NCBI RefSeq assembly: GCF_937616625.2
Contig: NC_065575.1
Coordinates: 6,393,501-6,457,500 of the forward strand
Direction: 5' to 3'
Source: Mercurialis annua
Taxonomy: Eukaryota; Streptophyta; Magnoliopsida; Malpighiales; Euphorbiaceae
DNA: 64,000 bases
Translations under genes and position numbers: made by a program
In this document: positions 11,442 to 20,929 of the stretch, one piece after another
Layout of the letters: each line of letters begins with the position of its first letter
Numbering within the stretch: the first letter of the stretch is position 1
Notes under the pieces: model-generated
Databases searched by the model: none
The model's input: only the letters and a program-made list of their open reading frames with translations
What the model was told of the DNA's origin: nothing

Positions 11442-14126
11442 TCAAGAAATTTTTTGGAGTGACCAATATTGGTTATTTTGAAGAGTGAAAGAATGGATGA
11501 TTCTGATATGGTCAACCATCCAACGATCTTCGGAGTGCTTCTGAAGTTTGTCAATGAACTCGGTGTGCATACTATACAGAAGTAGTTGTTGAAGATGACA
11601 GAGATTGAAGATTCCTAATGGAAGCATCTTCAGATTGTTGCACCTGCAAAAGGTTAGCTTTTCAAGCATAGGCATTGCTTTTGTTTCTATTGTAATCATG
11701 TTTAGCTCATCAAACTTCTCAATATGCAACACCTTTAGTTTCCTGAACTTGTCCGCTTTGAATTCGAACTTGTCGCCATTATAGCAGTCAACCAGATGAA
11801 GCTCTGTCAGACTTGACAAAGATTGGAGGGCTTCGACAGGATTTTCATCCGCATTCAATTTCGACCACTTCAGGGTGATTCTGACAACGTTGTGAAGCAT
11901 GGAAATCCACTCTGGAGACTTATGTAGGCGGCCTTTTAGATGCAGATGTCGCAGACAGGATGGAGGATACTGCATGTAGTCGATATCAAGATATTCGTCT
12001 TCCGTTATTGCTGTCAAATTGAGGGTCGAGAGTTTCTCCATTTTCAGAATCGATCTGCACAATTCCTTTCCATCTTCTCGTCTTAGACCCGTAAGACCGA
12101 GCTTCCTGAGTCCGATCAGATTTCCCAAGCTTTTAGCAAATCCGCGATTTCCGTTCATTTTTATCAATGACAACTTCTGCAGAGCACATAGTTTTCCAAT
12201 TCCAACAGGAAACTCCACTCCTTGGACGCTTTCAAAGGTGACATAGTTCTTTACGTCGTAACGATACGCTAACAGATGATGCAGGTTTGGAAGTTTAAGG
12301 ATCTCGAACGGTAACACGGTTACACGAGTTTGCTTTAGATCCAGGGTTTCCAGCAATACAAGCTTCCTTATGGATTTTGGGATTTTCCTAATATTTGTAT
12401 GGCTCAGGCTTAAATATTTTAATAGTCTGAGAGCAATAATTTCATCAGGAAAATCCTCCAAAGGTGCATTTTGCAAGTCTAGAACCCTTAACAATCTGAA
12501 TTTATCAAGCATCTGTTTTATTATGGAGGGAGTGATGTCTTTATGCTGAAACAGAAATGAAGTTCGGACATTACCCAAATTTACGCTTGCGGCAAAGTCG
12601 GTGCTAGCATCCTGAACAGATAGGCGTCGGATTTTTTCGCAAGGATAAGTGATATCTGAGTGGCATAAGAATTTTGCAAAGTTGTACTCCTCAGCTTTTG
12701 AAACGATAAACCCACGAACGAGGTTCAGAATTCTACAGCTTCTGATCCGTCCGTCGATCTCCAGTTGGCTAACAGAAATCAAATTCCTTTGGACAAGCTC
12801 ATTCAAGCAATCCTCAGCAACCTCTTCTGCTGTCCTGCTTCCTGTTTTCTTCACAAATCCTTCAGCAACCCATGCGCGAATTAGCCTTCCTCGCTTGACG
12901 GAGCAATCTTCGGGAAAAAGACTGAAGTACAAGAAACAACTCTTGATAGTGCTCGAAAGATCTCTGAAGCTTGGCATTAAGAATCTGCTGATAATGGAGA
13001 GTTGAGAGTTGGATCCAATTTCGGACGCAAGGCTACCGTGTAATTTCATCCACTCGATTTGATTCTGATTCTTCCTTGACAGTAAACTCCCCAGATTGGC
13101 AATCGCAAAGGGCAGGCCTTCGCATCTCGTCACAATATTCTGAGACAATTTCACAAGCTCATCAGGACATTCTCTAGTTCCAAAAGCCTTCTTACAGAAA
13201 AGCTTCAAAGAATCCATTGATGACAATCCGTTCAATTCAATGACGTGATTGGATAACCGACCACAAGAACCCGTAATCTGGCTCGTAAAAATTATCCTGC
13301 AGCCATCGACAGCGTAAGGTAAAGCAGAGATAATCTTGTCCAAATCATCTTGCCTCCAAATATCATCAAGAACTACAAGATATCTTTTGTGCTTCAGATC
13401 ATTGTGCAGGATTTGCTGCAACAGATCATCAAGTCTAAAGGGTTGAGGCACATGAACCCAAGCAACACAATCAAACTGTTGTTGAACTTCTCTACTGTCA
13501 TAAATATTTTTGACAAGCAAAGATTTGCCGGATCCAGCAGCACCAACCACTGCAACTGTAATACGCCTCGTATCTCGTCCTGTTACGAGATCAAGAAGCA
13601 AATTTCTCTGCTCCTCATAACCCACAATTTCATCTGCTGCAAGATTCGCAAAAGCTTCATGTCTGAAGCCAGAGCTTGAACCTGCTTCTGAGACAGCATC
13701 AGAAGTACTATTACCAGGACGTAGAAGCGCCCGTCCTTTTGAAAGTTGCTCGATTTTGCTTTCGACAGTTTTCATATTGTCCGACAGGGTCCCGAGAGCT
13801 CTCTTGTCCGCTGGATAATGGAAAATCTTGGATGCAAAAGTTGTAACCGCATAGCTATGGTATTCAGCACGCGACAGACGAAGCATGTATTCGTCGAGAA
13901 TATCTTCGATGTCATAAGCCACGTCTCGAGCTTGCTTCACGAGATCTTTGGCAACTTGTTGAGATTCATTTGGCTGTTCATCGGTTATATATGATTTCAT
14001 CAACTTCAGCCAATTTGCAAGCTTTCCAACTTCAACATGAACATTTTCATGGCCGTCTCTCTGGTTGAGAAAGGCTAACAGAGTATCAGCCAGAAATAAA
14101 GTCCCAGTCAAAGCTAATTCAGCCAT
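11442..14126 (-). CDS. CC-NBS-LRR (NLR) disease-resistance-type protein, RPM1-like class
   Basis: An intracellular immune-receptor-type protein of 894 residues in a single exon. Order: N-terminal Rx-like coiled coil (1 to about 130) with an EDVID-type motif (YDIEDILDEY, 71-80); NB-ARC with P-loop GAAGSGKSLL (195-204), kinase-2 YLVVLDDIW (249-257), RNBS-B CRIIFTSQ (276-283), GLPF in the GLPL position (337-340) and RNBS-D CFLYFSLFPEDC (397-408); winged helix; then leucine-rich repeats from about 515 to the C-terminus. Oddities: the MHD motif is replaced by ILN (466-468, in CRILNLVRGF), the RNBS-B arginine is Q, the P-loop lacks the usual double Gly-Val-Gly, and the stretch between P-loop and kinase-2 looks roughly 15-25 residues shorter than in most CNLs. 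The frame is fully open over 2.7 kb, so it may be expressed, but nucleotide switching may be altered. Its ligand is unknown. Confidence 0.93.
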   Translation of the reverse strand: MAELALTGTLFLADTLLAFLNQRDGHENVHVEVGKLANWLKLMKSYITDEQPNESQQVAKDLVKQARDVAYDIEDILDEYMLRLSRAEYHSYAVTTFASKIFHYPADKRALGTLSDNMKTVESKIEQLSKGRALLRPGNSTSDAVSEAGSSSGFRHEAFANLAADEIVGYEEQRNLLLDLVTGRDTRRITVAVVGAAGSGKSLLVKNIYDSREVQQQFDCVAWVHVPQPFRLDDLLQQILHNDLKHKRYLVVLDDIWRQDDLDKIISALPYAVDGCRIIFTSQITGSCGRLSNHVIELNGLSSMDSLKLFCKKAFGTRECPDELVKLSQNIVTRCEGLPFAIANLGSLLSRKNQNQIEWMKLHGSLASEIGSNSQLSIISRFLMPSFRDLSSTIKSCFLYFSLFPEDCSVKRGRLIRAWVAEGFVKKTGSRTAEEVAEDCLNELVQRNLISVSQLEIDGRIRSCRILNLVRGFIVSKAEEYNFAKFLCHSDITYPCEKIRRLSVQDASTDFAASVNLGNVRTSFLFQHKDITPSIIKQMLDKFRLLRVLDLQNAPLEDFPDEIIALRLLKYLSLSHTNIRKIPKSIRKLVLLETLDLKQTRVTVLPFEILKLPNLHHLLAYRYDVKNYVTFESVQGVEFPVGIGKLCALQKLSLIKMNGNRGFAKSLGNLIGLRKLGLTGLRREDGKELCRSILKMEKLSTLNLTAITEDEYLDIDYMQYPPSCLRHLHLKGRLHKSPEWISMLHNVVRITLKWSKLNADENPVEALQSLSSLTELHLVDCYNGDKFEFKADKFRKLKVLHIEKFDELNMITIETKAMPMLEKLTFCRCNNLKMLPLGIFNLCHLQQLLLYSMHTEFIDKLQKHSEDRWMVDHIRIIHSFTLQNNQYWSLQKIS

Positions 14127-14729
14127 TTATATTATCTCTCTCTATGATCACCAAAGAACAGTGATGCACTCAAGCCAGCAATACAAAATCTCTCTCTATG
14201 TTTATTAAAATCAACAGTTTTTTGTATTATATTTATTCTCCAATCTTCTTATCAGTATATAATGGCTTCCAATCCAACAAAGCAAACTTTGTCTTGGTCT
14301 TCTTACTATTTTATTCCTAGTCTTTACTCGGAACATACATATCTCAGCAAAGGGACTTATTTCTGCGCTAGTAATTTATGGTTTGACTTAATCTTTAAAT
14401 TATTATGAAAAAACAACAAAAATACCAAAAAAGGACCACTTTTCGGAAGGTACCTTCTTTTTGAGAATCTTTACATTTTTTTTTTAAATCAGCCGTATCA
14501 TTATGTTGATGTCAGCAGGTGACGCGTAAAAAGATATATTTTTTTTAAACACAAATAATTTATTCTTATATATAAATTCTAATATTAAAAAATTCATCCG
14601 TTGTATATAAGTTTTAAAAAATTAATATTAATTTTAGAAATATGAATATATTAAATTTTAAAATATTAAAATATATAAATTCTAATATTAAAAAATTCAT
14701 CCGTTGTATATAAGTTTTAAAAATATTAA
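14127..14729. other. Upstream region of the NLR gene
   Basis: AT-rich sequence upstream of the NLR start. A duplicated segment (AAATTCATCCGTTGTATATAAG) occurs near 14589-14612 and again at 14692-14714, suggesting a local direct duplication of about 105 bp. No coding region is recognised. Confidence 0.4.
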
Positions 14730-15137
14730 GAGCAAATTATTTTAAGGTACCTCACATTTGTTATAATTCTCAGTTTGGTACCTCTTGTTTGAAAATCAAA
14801 CGATTTGATACCTCAGTTTTGATTTTGTAAACTATAAGGCCCTTCTGTTAGTTCCGTTAATAATTTGAAATTTATTTTCAAACGATTTGGTACCTCAGTT
14901 TTGATTATATAAACGATTTGGTACCTCAGTTTCAATTATGTAAACGATTAGGTACCTCATTTGTAAACTATTTGGTACCTCACATTTCATTCCGTTAACG
15001 ATTGAGTACCTATATTTAACAGAAGGGCCTCATAGTTTACAAAATCAAAACTGAAGTACCAAATCGTTTGATTTTCAAACAATGGGTATCAAATTGTGAA
15101 TTATGACAAATATGAGGTACCTTAGAGTAATTTGCTC
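14730..15137. mobile_element. Foldback MITE (MULE-type)
   Basis: A 408-bp element with ends GAGCAAATTATTTTAAGGTA and the complement GGTACCTTAGAGTAATTTGCTC. A perfect 9-bp duplication AAATATTAA flanks it (14721-14729 and 15138-15146). The interior repeats the phrase 'GGTACCTCA ... TTGAT ... AAACGATT' several times, giving a palindromic interior. It is non-coding. Confidence 0.92.
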
Positions 15138-15217
15138 AAATATTAATATTAATTTTGGAAATATGAATATATTAAATTTTAAAATATTAAAAATATAAAA
15201 ATACATAAATATATAAA

Positions 15218-16507
15218 GGCTAATCCCCTGAAAAAACCTCCACCTTTCAGTCCCTTTTCGTTTGCACCCTCACGTTGCAAAATCACCGATTTTATCCAAA
15301 TCCACACCTTTCGTTTTCAATTCCACCCTCAATTATTGAAATACACAACTTTTACTTTCAATTACACCCTCAAGCATTAAATTGATCTTTTTTCCAATAT
15401 TTCATATTTTAATAAATACTCAAAATAGTCCCTAATATTATAATTAAAACAAAAAACCATCTTTCTAAAATTTTAAAAATTAATTTTAAATATTATACAA
15501 ACCTTTTTATTTAAAACTTGCTGCTTTTATTTCGAAAATAAATTTAAACTAATTAAATTATATTTTATATCGTTTTTAGTTTAATTTTTTTTGACCTCCG
15601 GCAAACCGAACCAGCTCTGGTTCGTCTTCCATGGAAGACGAACCAGAGCTGGTCGTCTTCCATTGGAGGAAGACGAGACCAGCTCGTCTTCCTCCCATGG
15701 AAGACGAACAGCTCGTCTTCCATGGGAGGAAGACAAGCTCGTCTTCCTCCCAAGGAAGACAAGCTCGTCTTCCTCCCAAGGAAGACGAGCTGGTCGTCTT
15801 CCTCCTAGGAAGACGACCAGATCTGGTCGTCTTCCTCCTTAGAAAGACGACCTGGGTCGTCTTCCTTCCATGGAAGACGACCAGATCTGGTCGTCTTCCA
15901 TGGAAGGAAGACGACCAGCTGCTGGTTTGTCTTCCTTGGGAGGAAGACAAACCAGCTCGTCTTCCTCCCATGGAAGACGAGGAGGTCGGCTTCCATGGGA
16001 GGAAGACGCGGAGGACGACGGCGGCTGATCCGGGGTGGGTCGGAATACCCGGAGGACGACGGCGGCCGACCGAGAGTGGGTCGGAATACACGGATGTAGT
16101 ATTTTTATTAATTATTTAGTTAATTAAATTAATTTTTTTAATGATACATTAAAAAAAAATTAAATTAATTATAATATCAAATAAATTAGAGAGGTCGAAT
16201 AAAATCGGATTTGAATTTGTACAAAATAATAATATTTATTGAATTCAATAAAAATTTATTATTAAGTTTTTTTAATTTGTGAAAAGAATATTCTTTTATT
16301 TAAATATAACTTTAAGCTCTATTTAGTATATATGCTTAAATATTAAGTATTGATTTGGACATTTTTCAAGTGAAAAAAGGTTGATTTAATGCTTAAGGGT
16401 GGAATTGAAAACGAAAGGTGTGAATTTGGGTAAAATTGGAGATTTTACAACATCAGGGTGCAAACGAAAAGGGGCTAAAAGGTGGAGGTTTTTTCAGAGG
16501 ATTAGCC
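15218..16507. mobile_element. GAAGAC-array foldback transposon, long member
   Basis: A 1,290-bp element with long imperfect terminal inverted repeats. The left end reads GGCTAATCCCCTGAAAAAAC, then CCTCCACCTTTCAGTCCC and so on; the right end is the complement, finishing GAGGATTAGCC. A perfect 9-bp target duplication ATATATAAA occurs at 15209-15217 and 16508-16516, indicating MULE-type transposition. The interior contains the motif array listed separately. The element at 56753-57749 has the same terminal phrase and the same kind of interior, so both belong to one family. Confidence 0.88.
15600..16090. repeat. Alternating GAAGAC/GTCTTC palindromic array inside the foldback
   Basis: About two dozen GAAGAC or GTCTTC hexamers occur in roughly 400 bp, mostly alternating in orientation and spaced about 10-25 bp, joined by CCATGG, CTCCCA or GACCAGATCTGGTC-type palindromes. 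The block is GC-rich against an AT-rich surround. Because the unit is short and nearly self-complementary, several frames on both strands stay open and would give low-complexity peptides (VFHGRKT, MEDE, SSSSS). I treat these as by-products of the repeat, not genes. The last part (about 16010-16090) holds a separate GGAGGACGACGGCGGC repeat. Confidence 0.85.
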
Positions 16508-16539
16508 ATATATAAATGATACAATTGAAAAAAAATATA

Positions 16540-17020
16540 ATTTTATGAATTATTCATCGGATGCATTGTTGATACAAATCGAACACGGATCTGATGCATA
16601 AATAATATATTTATCATATATGTAACAGAGATGTATTTACTGAATATATTTAAAAAAATTATATCATGTATAAAGTATGTGGTAAAAAATGTACCTATAA
16701 TGTATAAATTATGTATTAACGATATATATATTTCATACATTTAAAAACTATATCTATTATGTATTAGTGATCTATCTATGAAATACATTTAAATTTTTTA
16801 TCTATTGTGTATAAATTTAGTAAAACAATGTATCTATCATGTGTCAAATATGTATAAAAAAACATACATGTAACACATGTAATAAAATTTTCTATACGTC
16901 TCAAAGATATATCAAATATACGATAAAAAATATATACAACAAAAGTTAAAAAAAATGTATAAAAACAAGAAAAAGGGTCCAAACGATCGAATATATATCA
17001 AATATGCATCAGAAATGTAT

Positions 17021-17082
<62 letters not shown>

Positions 17083-17400
17083 TGAGATATATCAAATATG
17101 TATTAGCGATTTATCTATTAAATACATTTAAAAAATATATGTATCATGTTTATTTTTTTTGGATAAATATCACAAATAAATTATGAGTCGAAGATGTATC
17201 ATATATGTATCAGAGATTTATCAAATATATATCGAAAATGTATCAAAAATATATCAAATATGTATCAAAAATATATCCATAATATAAAATTTTGACATCA
17301 TCTAGTTATAACATAAATTACAAAACTGATATGTATCAGAAATGTATCAACAAGATAAAATTTAGAATAGCAATACATATAAAAATGTAAACTGAATTCA
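16540..17400. repeat. Degenerate ATGTATCAAATAT-type tandem repeat with (AT)n microsatellite
   Basis: Short units such as ATGTATCAAATATGTATCAG and their complements recur irregularly through this interval. An uninterrupted (AT)n run of about 55 bp lies at about 17023-17079. The whole of 16508-18250 is AT-rich and I find no gene in it. A short GC-richer patch at 17850-17960, rich in CAGC/GCTG, can form small hairpins. Confidence 0.6.
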
Positions 17401-18579
17401 CCAAGTCATTAAATTTAATAAGAGATATTAATTTCTGTTAATACTTAATGTTAAAAATAAGTTAAAGTCTTTTAATATAGTTGAAATCTAAAAATAAGCG
17501 GAATGATTAAAATATAAGTGAAAATAAAATAAAAATATAACAATTTGATTTTAAAATAGGAAAATGTATGTATAATTATATTCCATGTGAAAAACGTTAG
17601 AGTAACTTATTCTATTTTTATTTTTTATCTTCTTAAGAAAAGAAACTCTTTTTTTTGTTACAAAAATTGATTACAAATGTAAAGTCTTCAAGCTTTAAAA
17701 GTATCCAAAATATAAATTCTAAAACTGTTTTGAACAAGTAATAAAATGTGTTTAAGAGGCAAACTTTGAAATAAGATTGTGAGCTAACGGAATGTTGGAA
17801 TAAGTCGGTTTTGGTATTATTTTGTTCGTTATAATATGGAGAATAAAATTACAGAATAGTTGCTGCCATAAAAGTGGCAGAACAGCAGAAGAAATTGCTG
17901 CAAAGGCAGCAGCCCATAGGGCTGTTTTCAGCAGTTTTAAAAAACAGTCTGCAGTGGTAACTTCCGACTTAATTTTCGACACTTCCCAGTGCTATTTTCA
18001 AATTAAAGTCTAAACAAATATTATAGGCGACGTTTCAAAATTTAGGAATGTCATTTTTATTTAGAGTTTGGGCCACTCTAAGTAATAGTTTTATTAGCTC
18101 AAAGATGGTCGAAAAATATGAAATAAATATGACACTTTAATAAGCTAACTTTGAGCAAACTTTTGGAAACATCGAAACTTAAAACTTGATAAATTAGGGT
18201 CTAAAACTAAAATTTAGCTTTTTGCTATCAAGAACAATTCTGTTATTTTATTTTTGGGTTAATTTTATAAAAAATCACCACTTTATACGTTTTTTTTATT
18301 TTCATCAAGTTCTTAAAAGAATGTCAATAAAATCACCACCTTTCATTATCTGCAAATTTACCACCGATTAAACAATCTGGTGTCTCTTTCTTCCCAAATA
18401 AATGTCATAATCTAACTAATATCCTAATTAACTCAAAAAATATTTTTCTCTTTTTTTGTTGATTCCGGTTGTTGTATTAACAAAGAAAACACCGAATTTT
18501 CATATTCGTGATAGATTTGCAAAAAAATGAAAGGTTGAATCAAACAAGCCCTCAATAGTGTTCCTCTTTCTCCTTTGTA

Positions 18580-20132
18580 ATGCTTTCCTATGGAAAAAAG
18601 AGGCATTTTTGTCCCCTTCTTTTAGTCACAAGGCTTTGGATTTCTGCATCCAATACGATTTTTCACAGCATAGCAGCTCGTCCAACTCTGCTTCCATTCT
18701 TCGAATTTCCTGGAATTGAGCGTGGTTTGCTGCCTACATTTGTAGATTCAATAGTTGTTTTCGTTTTGCTTTTTTTCTATTCGCCACATTGCCAACAACA
18801 CCGTTGCTCCATTTATGCAAATTCTTCATATAGTCGCTAATTCTGCTCACCATACTCATTCTTTGCCCATTTGGAATATCATTCTAGGCCTATTTGACAA
18901 TTTCCTTACAATGGCTTCTAAAATCTAGGCAACTTTTTCCTTCTTTGAGGCTGAAATTGTCTATTTCCATTTGCCTCCAACAAAATTGGAGCATGATATA
19001 TATTAGAGCTTTCCCTTAAAAATGTGAGGACTGAAGCATTCGGAAACCAGTTGTGCCATTCTTAATTGCCCACCACTTTGTCTAAGCATTCATATATAGG
19101 ATCCCTATTTCCGTTTCCTCTACACCAAGTGAAATTACTTCCTTTGGAACCCAAATCTTCAAATCACATTGATTAAGCGCATCGTAAAACCTTTGCATTT
19201 TATTGTCATCTCTCAACTTACCACCAACCCTTTCACTTTGCCACTAATTTCATTAAAATTTCCACCAAGAGATTTTATTGTGATTTATTGGTCCCGACGG
19301 ACTCGGTAAATATCCGAGTCGGCCGATAAAAGATTTGTCACAAATTCTCCTTCTATGGCTTTATTAACTTGCACTCCACTGTCAATCTCCATTCCATCCA
19401 TCTCGTCCTCCCCATTTTTCTTTTCTTTTCGCTTTCCTCTCGCTGAATTTGAACTAGTTGATGATTTTCCACTACGAACAACCCTCTTTCGTCATTCTTT
19501 TTCCTATTATCTAGATTTTTCCTAGCCAATAATTGAGCCTTTTTTTGTGAACAGTCCCATGCATGGAAGGACCATTTGTTAGATGCAAATTTTCATTGTA
19601 GTTACTTATTTCTTGTCCTTTTTCAATTACCACCTCCTGTTCAAATCCCTCATCCCCAATCTCCACCACTTTTCCAGCAGCACAGGTAATATTACTATTG
19701 TTTTCCCCATACATGAAAGTATTTCTTGTAACATTTTGGTCCTTACGACTTACCTTCTCCCCTTTCTTCTCCCCAATGTTTAATTTTTTATACATATCCC
19801 TCACTAGATTTTCTTCTTTTTTTTCTTTAATTTTTGGTTTATGCTGATCACTTTTAATGGTGAGACTCTCATCTCTTCTCCATACTGATAACATGATTTT
19901 TCAGCCTCTGAGTCAACTTGTTCACAATCAATGTCTTGATGCCCGATTCTACCACAAGCGTAACAAAAACTTCCTAGCCTCTCATATTAAATTAATAACC
20001 ATCGTTTCTGATTATTATCATCCCTCACAATTACTCCTCTTTTTAAAGGTTTATTGATGTTAATTTCAATTCTCACCCTTAAAAATCTGCTCCAACCCCC
20101 TAGTCTTTCTTCATCGATTTCGATCAACTAGC
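18580..20132 (-). pseudogene. L1-type LINE remnant, downstream half (zinc knuckle to start of RT)
   Basis: Read on the minus strand from 20132 downwards. It starts with a conserved block (GWSRFLRVRIEINI, KPLKRG), then a CCHC zinc knuckle CYACGRIGHQDIDC near 19930-19975, then a lysine- and asparagine-rich tail (open frame 19511-19894). Further down (about 19000-19090) is an endonuclease-like end phrase (WFPNASVLTFLRES), and near 18590-18660 the start of a LINE reverse transcriptase (YWMQKSKAL, then LKEGDKNASFFH). Frames are broken repeatedly. The upstream half is at 27054-27582, on the far side of the copia insertion. The rest of the reverse transcriptase is missing in the window. This is a dead retroposon. 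Confidence 0.82.
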
Positions 20133-20797
20133 TGTTAGTGTGGGTCCCTCCACATGGTGGGCCCCACAAGTAATAAATAAGAAAAATTAATTTACTTGGA
20201 GTAACCTCTAAGCGTTTTGGCTTGGAGGCTACTCCACTTTGTCCTATAAATAGGAAGGGGGTGAAAGGGATTAACCAAACACCAAATTCATAAAGTATTT
20301 GTGAGTGAGAGTATTAGCTTCAGATTAATAGGCGAGTTAGAGAAACGCTTTTTCTAAAGGGTGTGAGAAGTGAGAGTGAGTGAGAGATAAAAATAGTGAG
20401 ATTATTTCGGGTGCGTGGAAAACACTTGAGTGTCACTATTTTGGTGAGATCTCTCTGTAAAATTACTCTACTTGTATGCCTACTACTTTGATAGTGGAAG
20501 AATTATTCGGACTTTGTCCCGTGGACGTAATCCATCATTTTGGATGAACCACATAAAAAACTCTCATCATTTTGTTTCTGCTGTCCTTAATTTATTTTCG
20601 ACGCTAACGATTAGGCTAGTTGGAATTCCCTATTGTGAAGTTAGTTATATCGTATTGAATTCTGTTTAGGAGGTTGGTACTTAAGAGGTCCGCTCGTGAC
20701 CCTCCAATCTTTCCTGGGAATTTTTCCGGTATAATTATTTAACAAAATACGCTATTCACTAGCATAATTAATTGAATTTCCGCTGTGTCGCCCAACA
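20133..20797 (+). repeat. 5' LTR of the plus-strand copia element
   Basis: 665 bp, TG...CA ends. It contains a TATA-like CCTATAAATAGG at about 20242-20253. It differs from the 3' LTR by several substitutions and small indels, so the insertion is not very recent. Confidence 0.9.
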
Positions 20798-20929
20798 ACT
20801 GGTATCAGAGCTGGTTTGAGTATTTATATATCTATTTATCATATGCTCTGTGGTTGCCACTAGATAGTGGATCCTCCACATCAGAAAATAAATTAGATAT
20901 ATTTATAGTACTAGGCACTAGTCGAAAAT

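Noticed and set aside
12019..13994. Plus-strand frames within 11442-14126
   Set aside because: They are antisense shadows of the NLR coding sequence.
15600..16090. Regularly spaced repeats resembling a CRISPR array
   Set aside because: Spacing is irregular, units alternate in orientation, there are no unique spacers, and the context is plant nuclear DNA within transposon arms.
15576..16119. Overlapping open frames of 160-171 codons on both strands
   Set aside because: They arise from a short self-complementary repeat inside a transposon; the peptides are low complexity and occur in several frames at once.
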